Source of the DNA: Norana najaformis
Lineage: Eukaryota > Annelida > Clitellata > Crassiclitellata > Hormogastridae
Reading direction: 5' to 3'
Assembly: GCA_964023275.1 (NCBI GenBank)
Contig: OZ029919.1
Span: 3,067,501 to 3,131,500 of the forward strand
Length of the DNA: 64,000 nt
Part shown: positions 10,775-22,334 of the stretch, one piece after another
Layout: the number at the start of each line of letters is the position of its first letter
Position numbering within the stretch: the stretch's first letter is position 1
The notes under the pieces: generated by a model
What the model saw: the letters and a program-made list of their open reading frames with translations, nothing else
The model's database searches: none
Told to the model about the DNA's origin: nothing
Position numbers and translations under genes: made by a program

Positions 10775-11395
10775 GTAACTGGAACCACGTGACAGGACCA
10801 TTCATTAAGGTTACGTAGTAGGTAGTGACCGTGCCTGAGAAAACCATCACAAAGTCACAAAAATCAAAACTGGGTTTTGCATTGCTCTGGATTTGACTGG
10901 AATTGAGGAATAATTAGGTGAAAACTGCATATTTCTATTGCAAAAATTAACGAAGTTACCATTTTTTAGGCCCTAATCATGCACGTCTCATGGCTAGTTT
11001 TGAGAAATCGCCAGCTAAAGTTCACCATAATTTAGCCACCTGGTATAAATTAGACTTTCTATTTGCCACAATTCGTTACATATATAGTTAAGAATTACAA
11101 AACAAAGCATTACATGTATATCCATTGTACTCTCTTGTTGGCACTAGACAGGTAACACCTAACTATTGATACGACAGAGACAGACCTTCAACGGAAGCCC
11201 GATCCATGCCAGCTGACTCCCTGAAGATACCTGCAAATCGTCTGCTTCGTATTAAGTATTCATTTCTTTGAATATCGAGGTATTTACAACATATTGATGT
11301 TGGTCCTGATCGCCTAATCGACCCAAAGCTCATCCTCTCCTTTATGTAGGCAGACGATTGAGCACATTTCCTTGGAAAGGTCTGATAGTTCACAT
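10775..11395. other. Anonymous AT-rich DNA
   Basis: No recognised gene or repeat. The 108-codon minus-strand ORF at 11,163-11,489 runs into the flanking CACA/CATA tract and has no domain. Confidence 0.4.
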
Positions 11396-11496
11396 AAACA
11401 CGCACGCACATAACACAATACTCACACGTAAACACGAATACACACATACAAATACACATACACAAACAAACACACGCACACCCATACATTCACACT

Positions 11497-11672
11497 GAGT
11501 AAGCTGGTTCCCGCAACTTAACTTTCGTGGGGCTCGCTAGAAATCTCGAGATTACGATTACGATTATGATTTTTGGATTGCGAGTTTGACTTGAAGCGAC
11601 TACCGACTGATGCCTTGGGCATTATGATACCGGCGCTATAGAAGTTATTAAATTAGATTAGATTAGATAACA
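11497..11672 (+). mobile_element. Two retroposon 3' ends in tandem: (GATTAC)n then (AGATT)n
   Basis: A first terminus, AAGCTGGTTCCCGCAACTTA ... CTAGAAATCTCGAGATTACG, matches the LINE 3' ends at 19,340-19,436 and 39,545-39,640. It is followed by the second terminus CGACTGATGCCTTGGGCATT ... GCGCTATAGAAGTT with AGATT units. The same neighbour order recurs near 50,765-51,010 in mixed orientation. Confidence 0.6.
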
Positions 11673-11749
11673 AAAATATGCAATTCGTTGGCTTTACAAA
11701 TAGTCCACCGCAGTCGACTGATTCTTTCAACTACCTTGAGCCGCTGAGT

Positions 11750-12000
11750 TCCTTTTGTTATGTACTTGCAACACATTATTTTATTCGATGTGGCGTCATT
11801 AGTTTCCATAGCGACCAGTTACATAAATAATTCCGGTATAATTATCTTCGGTAGAAATGATAGACTGCCACTATGTTTTTGTATATCATTCATATTTCCT
11901 ACCTACGGCGACGAATCTCTTTGTAAAAGATCCCGTTTTAATTAATTTTTAGTTAAGTAACAAAATACCTAAATAAACAAGTTATTTGTCCAGCGTAAAA
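11750..12000. other. Anonymous DNA
   Basis: No feature recognised. A 61-codon ORF here is unsupported. Confidence 0.35.
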
Positions 12001-12004
12001 GTGC

Positions 12005-12133
12005 TGCAGACAGACAGATTAAAATGCGTACATACACACATACAGATACATGCAGACACACATAAAAGTACACAGACAGACAGGCAGACAGACAGACAGA
12101 CATAAAAATACAAAGACAGACAGACAGACACTC

Positions 12134-12172
<39 letters not shown>

Positions 12173-12420
12173 AAAGTACACAGACAAACAGACAGACAGA
12201 CAAATACAGACATATACACTCAGCTATATATACACAAAAACATTTCACCCCATATGCGTCATTACCGCTGACAATATCTTGTCTTTCTCTTCGTCTTTTT
12301 GACAGGATATTATATCAGTATATACAAACACACATACTATTCAAGAAGTATATATATATATATATATAGAATTTTTAATATATAACAGAATTTTGCAGCC
12401 TATATATATATAATATATGC
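12005..12420. repeat. (GACA)n array and TATA tracts
   Basis: GACA tetranucleotides dominate 12,055-12,215, and TATA tracts follow at 12,330-12,420. The Cys-Leu-Ser-Val ORFs on the minus strand are translations of GACA. Confidence 0.9.
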
Positions 12421-13910
12421 CCATAAATTCAACATACACGATCTTAATAAAAGTCAAAAACATGGTACATGCATAGACTTACGAATAATACCTTTCCAAA
12501 CAAAGTCAGTGACTTATAGTCTCGCCAAGTGAAAGCCATAAGTAACCAGACCAGCGTTCAAAGTTAATACATCAATTTTGTAAATAAAATATACAGTATA
12601 CACAGCCTAATACATGGCATATGTAATGTCAAATGTATATACACAGAAGGAAGAAAAGATATACCGGAAGTGCGATTATAAACCGACCACAAGAGGAATT
12701 ACACAAACCGGAAATGCTGTGATGGCTCAAACCGGAAGTTCTCTGAAGCAGACATATTGCTTGAGGCTGTTTTCCTATTTACGTTCCGACTTAAGGATGA
12801 AAATTGTTTTGGGAATTGTTTGTCCAATCTCTAAAATCTTTGAACATACACGACATGCGAGGCAAATGTTGTCTCAATGTGAAGTCATGTGGAAATTTAT
12901 ATAGCTGCGCTGTTTAATTAGAAATTCATATGGCGCTTTGTGTTCGTAATTTTATGTAAAAATTTAGTCCTATGTAGTACATTACGTAATCTTAACTTCA
13001 TTTGAAAATTTTTATAGCGCACCATGTAGTTCGATGACTTCTCCTGGTCAGGAGAAGTCAGCTGTACATGCGAAACGAGTCACCCAGTTGCTAGAGTGGA
13101 GGTAGTGTTTGTCTTTGAACGTTTTGACCACACTAGTGTCTGCCGCTACCAGCTACTACTCCGGAGAGAACACAGAGATGAGAAAATTGTAAACAAACTA
13201 GGAAACATGCCAGTACAGTAGCAATTATTAGTAAATACATATTCATGATGTGTTTAGTCTATGAATATGCATGAGTAGGTTGCGGATGACTTTATCGTGA
13301 GAGCTTGACAAGACAGCCGTGAAGGACAGTTATCTGCAATGAATCAGTCCAGTGTGCTCGGATGAATTCGCAAGGATGACGTTCTAATTCGCTGCCTAAT
13401 GGACGAATGATAGCGTTAACTGAGTTCACTAGAGGGCTACAAATGACCTCAGAGCTAACAGTTCACCGAACGCGAGGCCGTTGGACAGACCGCCATAAAA
13501 TTGCCGTTATCATAGACACATCCGATAGCGTTGAGTTTTATGTGTATACACCGGAGTTTAACGGTGTCTTAATGCTATCTTAAGATGTGCCTGTATTCTT
13601 CGACTCAAAGACAATGAGAGTCCACAATTGGCCGGAGCATTGACGGCCGACGATAAATATCCATAAACCCGGACGTAGAACGACCCGGTTGTGTGAGGGT
13701 TGATGATACGGACGTTACGGGGGAGCGGGTGTTGTGCGGCGTTTGCAAAGTCCCCTACGCTGCGGTAAGACGCATCACTTTGTTGTTGTATTTCGCGGTA
13801 GACCCGACAGTTGTGGGGTATCGTGTTGGGTCGCATGCCAGGCAATATTTCTTTTGAACGCCTATCGTATCAGGTGGTATGGAAAGTCGATCAGGGCTGG
13901 ATTAAGCACT
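12421..13910. other. Anonymous DNA with a small ETS-like motif group
   Basis: ACCGGAAGTGCG at about 12,663, ACCGGAAATGC and ACCGGAAGTTC at about 12,735 form a loose group of ETS-type cores. The remainder, including several ORFs of 60-96 codons, shows no recognisable domain, splice pattern or RNA. Confidence 0.35.
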
Positions 13911-13911
13911 C

Positions 13912-14040
13912 GGAGAGCCCCATGCAAAGTATAAACGGGGGCCCCATGCAAACTATACACGGGAGCCCCATGCAAACTATACACGGGGCTCCATGCAAAC
14001 TATACACGGGAGCCCCATGCAATCTATACATGGGAGCCAT
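13912..14040. repeat. 24-bp minisatellite, about 5-6 units
   Basis: The unit is AGCCCCATGCAAACTATACA plus CGGG, with length changes in two units. It abuts a family-3 SINE on its right. Confidence 0.85.
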
Positions 14041-14059
14041 GCTGCAAGTCAAGGCATCT

Positions 14060-14235
14060 CTGAGCGTGAGGATGCCAGTTCGAGTCCCGGTCGTGGCTTA
14101 TTTCAGAGATTTGAATCTCGGGCTATAGCACGATCCGTACACGGGGACCTTAAATGACATGGCGCCCTTTCAAATGGGCAGAGTTGGTGAAGTGGCTGTT
14201 GGGTCCGTTTCGGTGAAAGGTCAGAATACTGCAGG
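14060..14235 (+). mobile_element. tRNA-derived SINE, family 3
   Basis: Contains a B-box-like AGTTCGAGTCCCGG, then TTATTTCAGAGATTTGAATC, CACGGGGACCTTAAATGACA and CCTTTCAAATGGGCAGAG in the same order as the copies at 54,940-55,165 and, inverted, 6,455-6,690. Confidence 0.65.
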
Positions 14236-14239
14236 GCAA

Positions 14240-14794
14240 AATGGTTGGAAAAGTTTGGTTTTCAGTTTGGGGTGAGACAGTTTGGGTTGAAACACACTCC
14301 AGGAGAGATGGCAAAAGAAGGAGAGACCGTGCGCAATATCTGCTTCTTTAGCCACACTGAATTCTCCATCAGTTCTTGTCGCCGCAGATAAAGTTCCGAC
14401 TCCAGTGGGGGGTGACCCTCATCAGTGGACGGCTCCGTGCAATTGCATACTTTGCATACTTTCAATCCAATACTGGTCAATCCGGCTCTGAAGTTGATCT
14501 CTGTTTGATGCAAAGTACTTCTCGTTGATAAACATCGGACGCATGCAGCTGATTGCCAAAGCGACAGCCTTTCACCTCTGCGTCTGTGGTTTGGATCCCG
14601 GCGCCTCGCGTGCGGAATCAGAAATACTCTTTTTGAGAGGAGCCGTGCAACATGTGATAATAGTAATCCGGTAACTTCTATTGCGCCTCTGTTAATTGCT
14701 CAAGGCATCGGTCTGTGATAGCTGCGATGGAAAATCTGCGTGCATGCGAAATTCCTGGGTGTATCCGGTCAAAACTCACAGGAAAATCTAAGAA
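14240..14794. other. Anonymous DNA with an (AGATT)-family 3' end fragment
   Basis: About 14,665-14,730 matches, in reverse, the retroposon core GCGCTATAGAAGTT ... GATGCCTTGGGCATT, so the large minisatellite starts beside a retroposon terminus. No gene recognised. Confidence 0.4.
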
Positions 14795-16628
14795 GAAAGA
14801 GACACATGCAGCAACTACGCAGGAAAGGGACACAGCACCTACGGAAGAAAGGGACACAGCAACTACGGAGGAAAGGGACACAGCAACTACGGAGGAAAGG
14901 GACACAACAACTACGGAGGAAAGGGATACAGCAACTACGGAGGAAAGGGACACAGCAACTACGGAGGAAAGGGATAAGCAACTACGGAGGAAAGGGATAA
15001 GCAACTACGGAGGAAAGGGATAAGCAACTACGGAGGAAAGGGACACAACAACTACGGAGGAAAGGGATAAGCAACTACGGAGGATAGGGACACAGCAACT
15101 ACGAGGAAAGGGACACAGCACCTACGGAAGAAAGGGACACAGCAACTACGGAGGAAAGGGACACAGCAACTACGGAGGAAAGGGACACAACAACTACGGA
15201 GGAAAGGGATAAGCAACTACGGAGGAAAGGGATAAGCAACTACGGAGGAAAGGGACACAGCAACTACGGAGGAAAGGGACACAGCAACTACGGAGGAAAG
15301 GGATACAGCAACTACGGAGGATAGGGACACAGCAACTACGGAGGAAAGGGACACAGCAACTACGGAGGAAAGGGATAAGCAACTACGGAGGAAAGGGATA
15401 AGCAACTACGGAGGAAAGGGATAAGCAACTACGGAGGAAAGGGACACAACAACTACGGAGGAAAGGGATAAGCAACTACGGAGGATAGGGACACAGCAAC
15501 TACGGAGGAAAGGGACACAGCAACTACGGAGGAAAGGGATACAGCAACTACGGAGGATAGGGACACAGCAACTACGGAGGAAAGGGACACAGCAACTACG
15601 GAGGAAAGGGACACAGCACCTACGGAGGAAAGGGACACAGCAACTACGGAGGAAAGGGATAAGCAACTACGGAGGAAAGGGATAAGCAACTACGGAGGAA
15701 AGGGATAAGCAACTACGGAGGAAAGGGACACAGCACCTACGGAGGAAAGGGACACAACAACTACGGAGGAAAGGGATAAGCAACTACGGAGGAAAGGGAT
15801 AAGCAACTACGGAGGAAAGGGATAAGCAACTACGGAGGAAAGGGACACAACAACTACGGAGGAAAGGGATAAGCAACTACGGAGGATAGGGACACAGCAA
15901 CTACGGAGGAAAGGGACACAGCAACTACGGAGGAAAGGGATACAGCAACTACGGAGGATAGGGACACAGCAACTACGGAGGAAAGGGACACAGCAACTAC
16001 GGAGGAAAGGGACACAGCACCTACGGAGGAAAGGGACACAGCAACTACGGAGGAAAGGGACACAGCAACTACGGAGGAAAGGGATAAGCAACTACGGAGG
16101 AAAGGGACACAACAACTACGGAGGAAAGGGATAAGCAACTACGGAGGATAGGGACACAGCAACTACGGAGGAAAGGGACACAGCAACTACGGAGGAAAAA
16201 GACACAGCATCTACGGAGGAAAGGGACACAGCACCTACGGAGGAAAGGGATAAGCAACTACGGAGGAAAGGGACACAGCAACTACGGAGGAAAGGGACAC
16301 AACAACTACGGAGGAAAGGGACACAGCACCTACGGAGGAAAGGGACACAGCAACTACGGAGGAAAAAGACACAGCATCTACGGAGGAAAGGGACACAGCA
16401 CCTACGGAGGAAAGGGACACAGCAACTACGGAGGAAAAAGACACAGCACCTACGGAGGAAAGGGACACAACAACTACGGAGGAAAGGGATAAGCAACTAC
16501 GGAGGAAAGGGACACAGCAACTACGGAGGAAAGGGACACAACAACTACGGAGGAAAAAGACACAGCACCTACGGAGGAAAGGGACACAGCAATTACGCAG
16601 GAAAGGGATAAGCAACTACAGAGGAAAT
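14795..16628. repeat. 1.8-kb minisatellite, 23/24-bp units, 401-bp higher-order period
   Basis: About 78 head-to-tail units of AAAGGGACACAGCAACTACG plus GAGG (24 bp), mixed with a 23-bp form in which GACACAG becomes GATAAG and with GATAGGG, CACCTACG and AAAAAGACAC variants. The variant string beginning GATAAGCAACTACGGAGGAT starts at 15,066, 15,467 and 15,868, exactly 401 bp apart, then at 16,130. Because 24-bp units keep frame, ORFs of 60-126 codons run through it on both strands. They are not genes. Confidence 0.95.
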
Positions 16629-16629
16629 G

Positions 16630-17300
16630 AGTTCGTATACCTGTGTCTGAATATGTATATGTATACAAGTATATATGTACTGTGCATAGGTTTTCGCAGA
16701 CAAAGTACGTCCTTGTTTTCGATAGGTTTTTTAAAAGGCTTTACATAAATGTAGAGATAAAAATAAGCGCGTTCCGTTAACGCATTGTAATATCAGTCGA
16801 ACCACGTTGAATTATATAGCGCCCGGCGCCTAAGTAAGTAAGTAGCAAAAGTAGGTGTTGTCGGCGTTGTTTTCACGGCTCGATTAATACATATGTTCCA
16901 AAATGCTTTATTAAAACTATATATAGGTGTTGCGCAGCTGGCGCATTGTGCCAAAGAGTCTCGCAGGCATTGCGCATTTTTCTAGCGCCTTTTATGAAAC
17001 TTTTAAAAGCAGGCAGTTTCACATTCATACACGCGAAGCACATTGTGGTCTTTATGACAGATTATGGACAGTGATATCGCATGGCACCTTTCAGCTTCAC
17101 TTCCTGTAGTCACGCGCGTGTATTAGAGAGTCTATGGCGTGATGTGCATGGCCAGACGGGAAAAAGGTAAATAAAGGTAAAGGTAGCACTTATATTTACA
17201 CCTATTCCGAATACAAAATAACACGTGTATATTAAATATTATATAGTTAATGTATGAGTATATCATACATGTTTTAGCACCTTCACGAAGTTCTTAAAAG
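16630..17300. other. Anonymous DNA with a retroposon terminus fragment
   Basis: TATAGCGCCCGGCGCCTAAG with TAAG units near 16,815-16,840 resembles an inverted LINE 3' end. Nothing else is recognised. Confidence 0.35.
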
Positions 17301-17314
17301 GTGCTATTTAAATG

Positions 17315-17600
17315 CAGACATATATACATACATACATACATACAGCCATACATACATTCAGACATACGTAATTCAGACATACATACATTCAGACATACAT
17401 ACGTACATACATACATATACACACACAAACATACGTATAAATACATACGTACATACACACATACATGCATACATACATACAGACATATATTCAGACGCAC
17501 ATACATATACATATACATACATACGTATAAATACATACGTTCATACATACACACATACATACATACATGCATGCATGCATGCATACATACATACATGCAA
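17315..17600. repeat. (CATA)n / (CATG)n microsatellite array
   Basis: About 285 bp of CATACATA with GACA and CATG interruptions. Tyr-Ile-His ORFs and minus-strand Met-Tyr-Val-Cys ORFs derive from it. Confidence 0.95.
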
Positions 17601-18360
17601 CAGGGAGATTATGCGGGGGCCATCCAAACCTTCCCCACTGCTCTACAGTGAGCAAAGCCGTTGCTCTTCCGTCTAATGTTATCTGCCTATCGGCTTTCGA
17701 GATGTGAGCGAGTTTTTCAACGGTTTCCGTCTCCAGTAAGAGGCGCGACGAACAAAGGATTCCCACCACGTGGGCTCGGTAAGAGGACGTCTCCATCTTC
17801 CATCACTGCTGCTGCTGCTGCTGCTGACGGCTTAGTCTCCTTGACAAATAAGAGATGCGGATATCGCCGTGAACCATTTAGATGATGAGGATGGCGGTGG
17901 TAAGCAGTCGAGGCTGATGGCAGACGATCGCATTACCTGCTGCTGCTGCTCCTGCTGCTGCAGAACCGAGAGAGATGATGAAACGATATGCTGTCAACCG
18001 TGTGCGCGTTTTCAATCAGCGGCCGCCATTCCAAGATGTCTTCCAGCGATCGTCTTATGTGCCAAGATATGGAGATATTTTGGAACTGTTTATCCCACAC
18101 ACCTACGTACACACATGTCTGCACACACGCACACACACACACACATACACACCTACACCTACACCTACACTTCTATATCTGACAGCCATTACTGGGATTA
18201 AAAGCATTCATACAGCTCTGCTGATTGGCGGTATACTTACAGATTTGGGAACAGATCCAGCTTCTTGTGAGAGGAACTGAACTGGTTACCTGAGCAACAA
18301 CGCATTCAGATTAAGACCTTGAAATGCTTACGCATAAATGTGTTTCAGGCTGTGCTCCAT
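17600..18360. other. Anonymous DNA with (CTG)n and (AC)n tracts
   Basis: CTG tracts sit at about 17,807-17,828 and 17,937-17,962, and an AC tract at about 18,118-18,155. Several overlapping ORFs (60-110 codons) have no recognisable domain. Confidence 0.5.
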
Positions 18361-18361
18361 C

Positions 18362-18366
18362 TTATC

Positions 18367-18416
<50 letters not shown>

Positions 18417-18550
18417 TCTGCATTTATTGAGCGCCACTATCTAATGACAGCATCAATGTTGGTGCTGAGCAACCGAGAGTGAAGGATTGCTCAAGGTCTC
18501 AAGGTCCCTACACAGTAACCGTCTCAAGGAAGGAGGCTCGAACCCGTACT
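18362..18550 (-). mobile_element. tRNA-derived SINE, family 1, with (ATT)n tail
   Basis: The (ATT)n at 18,366-18,415 is the tail. Next come GCATTTATTGAGCGCCACTA, CTCAAGGTCCCTACACAGTA and GGAGGCTCGAACCCGTACTC, the inverted tRNA B-box region. The tRNA-like head is truncated here compared with the copy at 45,105-45,290. Confidence 0.75.
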
Positions 18551-18594
18551 CTCCACAGGACAGGTCGAGACAGAGAGCGACATGGAGAGAGGGA

Positions 18595-18598
18595 AGGG

Positions 18599-18658
<60 letters not shown>
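18595..18658. repeat. (GA)n microsatellite
   Basis: About 60 bp of GAGA with few interruptions, next to a short TCTG tract at about 18,702. Confidence 0.9.
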
Positions 18659-18659
<1 letters not shown>

Positions 18660-18979
18660 ACAAAATCATTTATCTTTCAGTCTTTTTCTCCTTAAATGAA
18701 TATGTCTGTCTGTCTGTCTACCTTCCAGGTAACCAGTCACATGACGCTCTTATACTGGTGCCCTAATCACCAATATGCTCACTTATTCCTCAGGCCGGTG
18801 CGATAATGCCTGACCACGTGACATTGCCTTCGCTGGTTCCCTAGTTTAACCACGTGACTTCACCTTTGTCTGTTTCCCTACTTTCTACTCTAGCACCGTC
18901 TTAAGCTGGTTCTTCATCCCCCCAACACACATTATCTGAAAACCACACTGACTCACAAAATTGAAAACCATATTCTTCT

Positions 18980-19436
18980 GCTGCCCTAACACTTCTCCGT
19001 CCTAACATTTCTCCGCCCCCCGTCACCTTATCCTTAAAATTTGGTAATCGCTCCATAGCCATAGCAGCCCCACCACTCTGGAATATCTGGAATAAACTCC
19101 CCTCAGAACTGCGACAGTTTTCTGACCCATCATACAAACACATCGATGCTCCACCAGTTTCAATTTTTCCATCGGCCTTTCACTCAAAGCTGAAAACATT
19201 CCTTTTCACAGTTCCCTATCCTGACACGCCTTCTTCCTCTTATCTCTCTCTCCTCTCCAACCCCAAACACCACCACCCCATAGCTGCCACGCTGGCTCTC
19301 CGTCTGACTTTTGGATCTCGACCTGGAACCTATCGATTTTGTTTTGACTAAGCGCCTGTGAATAAGGTGATCCTCGCGACGTGGCTTTCGTTAGGCGCTG
19401 TAGAAATTTCGGAATTACGATTACGATTACAAAATC
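18980..19436 (+). mobile_element. CR1/L2-like LINE 3' end with (GATTAC)n tail
   Basis: The frame from 19,040 reads FGNRSIAIAAPPLWN ... NKLPSELRQF ... FHSKLKTFLF. This is the AAP-LWN-LP-LR ... FK-LKT-LF signature typical of the end of a non-LTR reverse-transcriptase ORF. It then stops, and the DNA ends in TTACGATTACGATTAC. The 5' part of the element is absent. LWN is partly duplicated. A decayed, 5'-truncated copy. Confidence 0.75.
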
Positions 19437-19755
19437 ACAAACCGTAGTACACCAGAAATTACTACCCAAAACAACATCATGCTGTCTATTGTCTAACCAC
19501 ACACGTCACCTCTATGCCCTCATCTTTACAGCCCTAGATCGAATCACAGTTAAGTTTGAGTGCGTTGTCAGTTTTCCAACACCACACGAACCTAATATAT
19601 TTGCCCAGGCAATTTCTTCAGCTCCACGACGTCTGATTCGCTGCTGCGCGAGAATTAGATTTAATCAATTTCAACACCATTCGCATAACTCGCCGCGAAA
19701 ATCAAATTATCACTAATGATAAAGCGCTAACACGCTTTCAGTTACACGTTCTAGC
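19437..19755. other. Anonymous DNA
   Basis: No feature recognised beyond an ORF continuing from the LINE tail. Confidence 0.35.
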
Positions 19756-19757
19756 TA

Positions 19758-20215
<458 letters not shown>

Positions 20216-20218
20216 TAC

Positions 20219-20545
20219 TCATCGGGGTGCTCGATAGTCTAATGGTTAGCTGGCTGAACTGTAAATCATGAGGTCTGGGGTTCAACTCCCCGCCAGGGCA
20301 GATATTTTTTAGAGAATTCGGCTCCACTTACGACCCCCCCCACTAGTCAACTCAGCTTTAATGAATACACTGACTGTATATTTTTATTGAGACGATCAGG
20401 CGCCGAGGGAGAGGACTGGCCAGATGCCATTCTCATATGCCGAGGCTAAGAAACGAAGTCGCTAAAACTTCATACATATGGATGCAGCCTCAGGGCTAGC
20501 TCAAGGCATTGCTTTTCTTCTGTAGCGGCTGTAATCGTAGACCAG
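20219..20545 (+). mobile_element. tRNA-derived SINE, family 2
   Basis: The head GGTGCTCGATAGTCTAATGG (A-box-like) and TGGGGTTCAACTCCCCGC (T-arm/B-box) is followed by AGAGAATTCGGCTCCACTTA, a middle with TGGCCAGATGCCATTCTCAT, ATGCCGAGGCTAAGAAACGA and a terminus with TGTAGCGGCTGTAATCG. The anticodon arm does not pair, so this is not a tRNA gene. Related copies lie at 44,064-44,330 and, inverted, 47,270-47,513. Confidence 0.7.
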
Positions 20546-20569
20546 AAGAAAGACATGCCAACTAGAGAT

Positions 20570-21125
20570 GGACCACCCATGCATAATGCAAGGTGGGTGG
20601 TCTCGTAAGGCTCTGCTTACGTATCAGGCCAGAGTGAATGTTCGGACTTATCCGGATGAAGTTGACGTTAATGGAATCGTGTTCTAAAGACGATAGAGAA
20701 TCCAAGGGTCATTTTTCTCCCAAGAACGATGTCACATTGACGGCTATACAACGTAGGTGGCCTGCGTGTGTGGTCTCGAATGCTTCATGATAGGGCTACG
20801 CACGAGGCCTAGTATACACTTTTTGATTTAGGCCTGCATGGATCGTTCAGCAAATGTTTTAGGCCTGTATGTTAACTAGGCCAACGTATACCTGGCCTTG
20901 TAGGCTTACTCTTAGGTCACCGTGTATCGCTTATACGGTACCATTAATTAATTATATAGACCAACGTGAGTGGCTTGATACCCTTAGCGAAAGGTCAGCG
21001 TGGGTGGTCTAGTACGCTTAGGTCCACGTGTGCGGTCTCAGGTGTTTAATAATAGACGAACATCGGTGGCCTTCTCATCGGTCGTTCTTTGTCCGGAAGC
21101 AGAAAAGACCACCTACACGCGGTTT
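20570..21125. repeat. Degenerate repeat built on TAGG(T/C)GGCC / GGCCAACGTG
   Basis: Blocks such as ACGTAGGTGGCCTGCGTGTG, AGGCCAACGTATACCTGGCC, GACCAACGTGAGTGGC and TCAGCGTGGGTGGTCTAGTA recur at roughly 45-70 bp. It looks like an old, decayed tandem array. No coding signal. Confidence 0.45.
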
Positions 21126-22020
21126 CTGTATTCACACTTGACATTTAGGCGCTACTCATCGCCTGAGTGTTTGTAAATTCGCTTGCCTTTTTATAGCGCA
21201 TTTAAGAAGCTTCTGCGTCGGTTAGTTCAAAAAACACATTCTGTCCGAGACGGCGTCTTTGACTGAGCGATGTGCGCAGTTTCAGGTAACATGTAGGTTG
21301 CGTCTTGGCGGCGAACATTTCCATTCATGTTGTATATGCGCGTATTAGCTCAGGTATTTGTGTAGGTGTCTGTGTGTGTAAGCTGGCGTGAGTACGGCCC
21401 ATAGCTTTCTATGGAAGGAAATCTATCTTATACTCTTAGTTTCTTGCTGACGTTCACGTGAATTCCAATCATTTCGTCAAAGAGCGATTTTAAAGCTCAC
21501 CTACAAACTGTAATTTTAGAGTTCAATGATTAAAACCAATCTGTGTGCTCAGTCCTAAATATAACATACACCTAAATGTTATGCATAATATAGAATATTT
21601 AGAATTTGCACTACACACACACACACACCTACACACACACACACACACACACACATCTATTGTGAAAAGGTGAAAATGCAACATTTACTAAAGATTCCAT
21701 ATATGCATGTCTTTAATACATGGTCCACCTCAACTGAGGTAAGCAATAGTCTGTACGCCAATTACATTCAAACTCGTTATTGTGTACCATTTTATGTATA
21801 TGCTCTCTCCCGCGAACAGCTGTTTGGAAGCACCTTTGAGAGGTACTTAAAAGGCGCTATATCAAGTTTCTTAAATACATACATAAATACAAACATCGCA
21901 CGTTGCGACAGCGAACAGGACTATGCCTTTTAAAGATATCTTATGACTGTAGTTGGTTTTTGAACCCATGTACAGCGCTCTTTTCTTCGGTCTCGGCTGT
22001 GCTACGGCGCTATATAAATT
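21126..22020. other. Anonymous DNA with (CA)n and a retroposon terminus
   Basis: (CA)n lies at about 21,612-21,655. TTTGAGAGGTACTTAAAAGG CGCTATAT at about 21,834-21,861, followed by ATACATAA units, resembles the LINE 3' end described at 60,165-60,245. No gene. Confidence 0.45.
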
Positions 22021-22025
22021 GTCTT

Positions 22026-22098
22026 ATTATTATTACTACTACTACCACTACTACCACTACCACTACTACCAATACCACTACTACTACTACTACTATAC

Positions 22099-22130
<32 letters not shown>

Positions 22131-22133
22131 TAA
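22026..22133. repeat. (ACT)n / (ATT)n trinucleotide tract
   Basis: ACT/ACC trinucleotides pass into ATT. Part of a 226-codon ORF whose N-terminal half is only this repeat. Confidence 0.9.
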
Positions 22134-22136
22134 TAT

Positions 22137-22330
22137 GCCAGAGCTATACGAACCAGGATATCTGGTCCCCCAAGAGATTGGAAGAGACCAGCCTGGCGCC
22201 CTCGAAACACATGGACACAAGGGGTGGAGTCCGACCTGCGCCCGCTGAAGTGGGACTACACCCGGCCTGGAGACGTGCCGAGCATAGAGAAGGTTGGCAG
22301 GGTTCCAGAGAGGGACACGCCATTGTGATG
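22137..22330. repeat. Dispersed repeat copy 2 (pair with 3,262-3,480)
   Basis: Collinear blocks are shared with 3,262-3,480, including GGAAGAGACCA, ACACATGGACA, GTCCGACCTG, CGGCCTGGAGACG and GTTCCAGAGAGGG. The long ORF through this copy is not conserved in the other copy. Confidence 0.6.
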
Positions 22331-22334
22331 TTGT

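Noticed and set aside
14678-16668. Many ORFs of 60-126 codons on both strands and a possible CRISPR-like array
   Set aside because: Units of 23/24 bp are directly contiguous with no unique spacers, and frames stay open only because 24 is a multiple of three. It is a minisatellite, not a CRISPR array or repeat protein.
20219-20298. Functional tRNA gene
   Set aside because: A and B boxes and a T-arm are present, but the anticodon and acceptor stems do not pair. The body continues as a SINE shared with two other loci.
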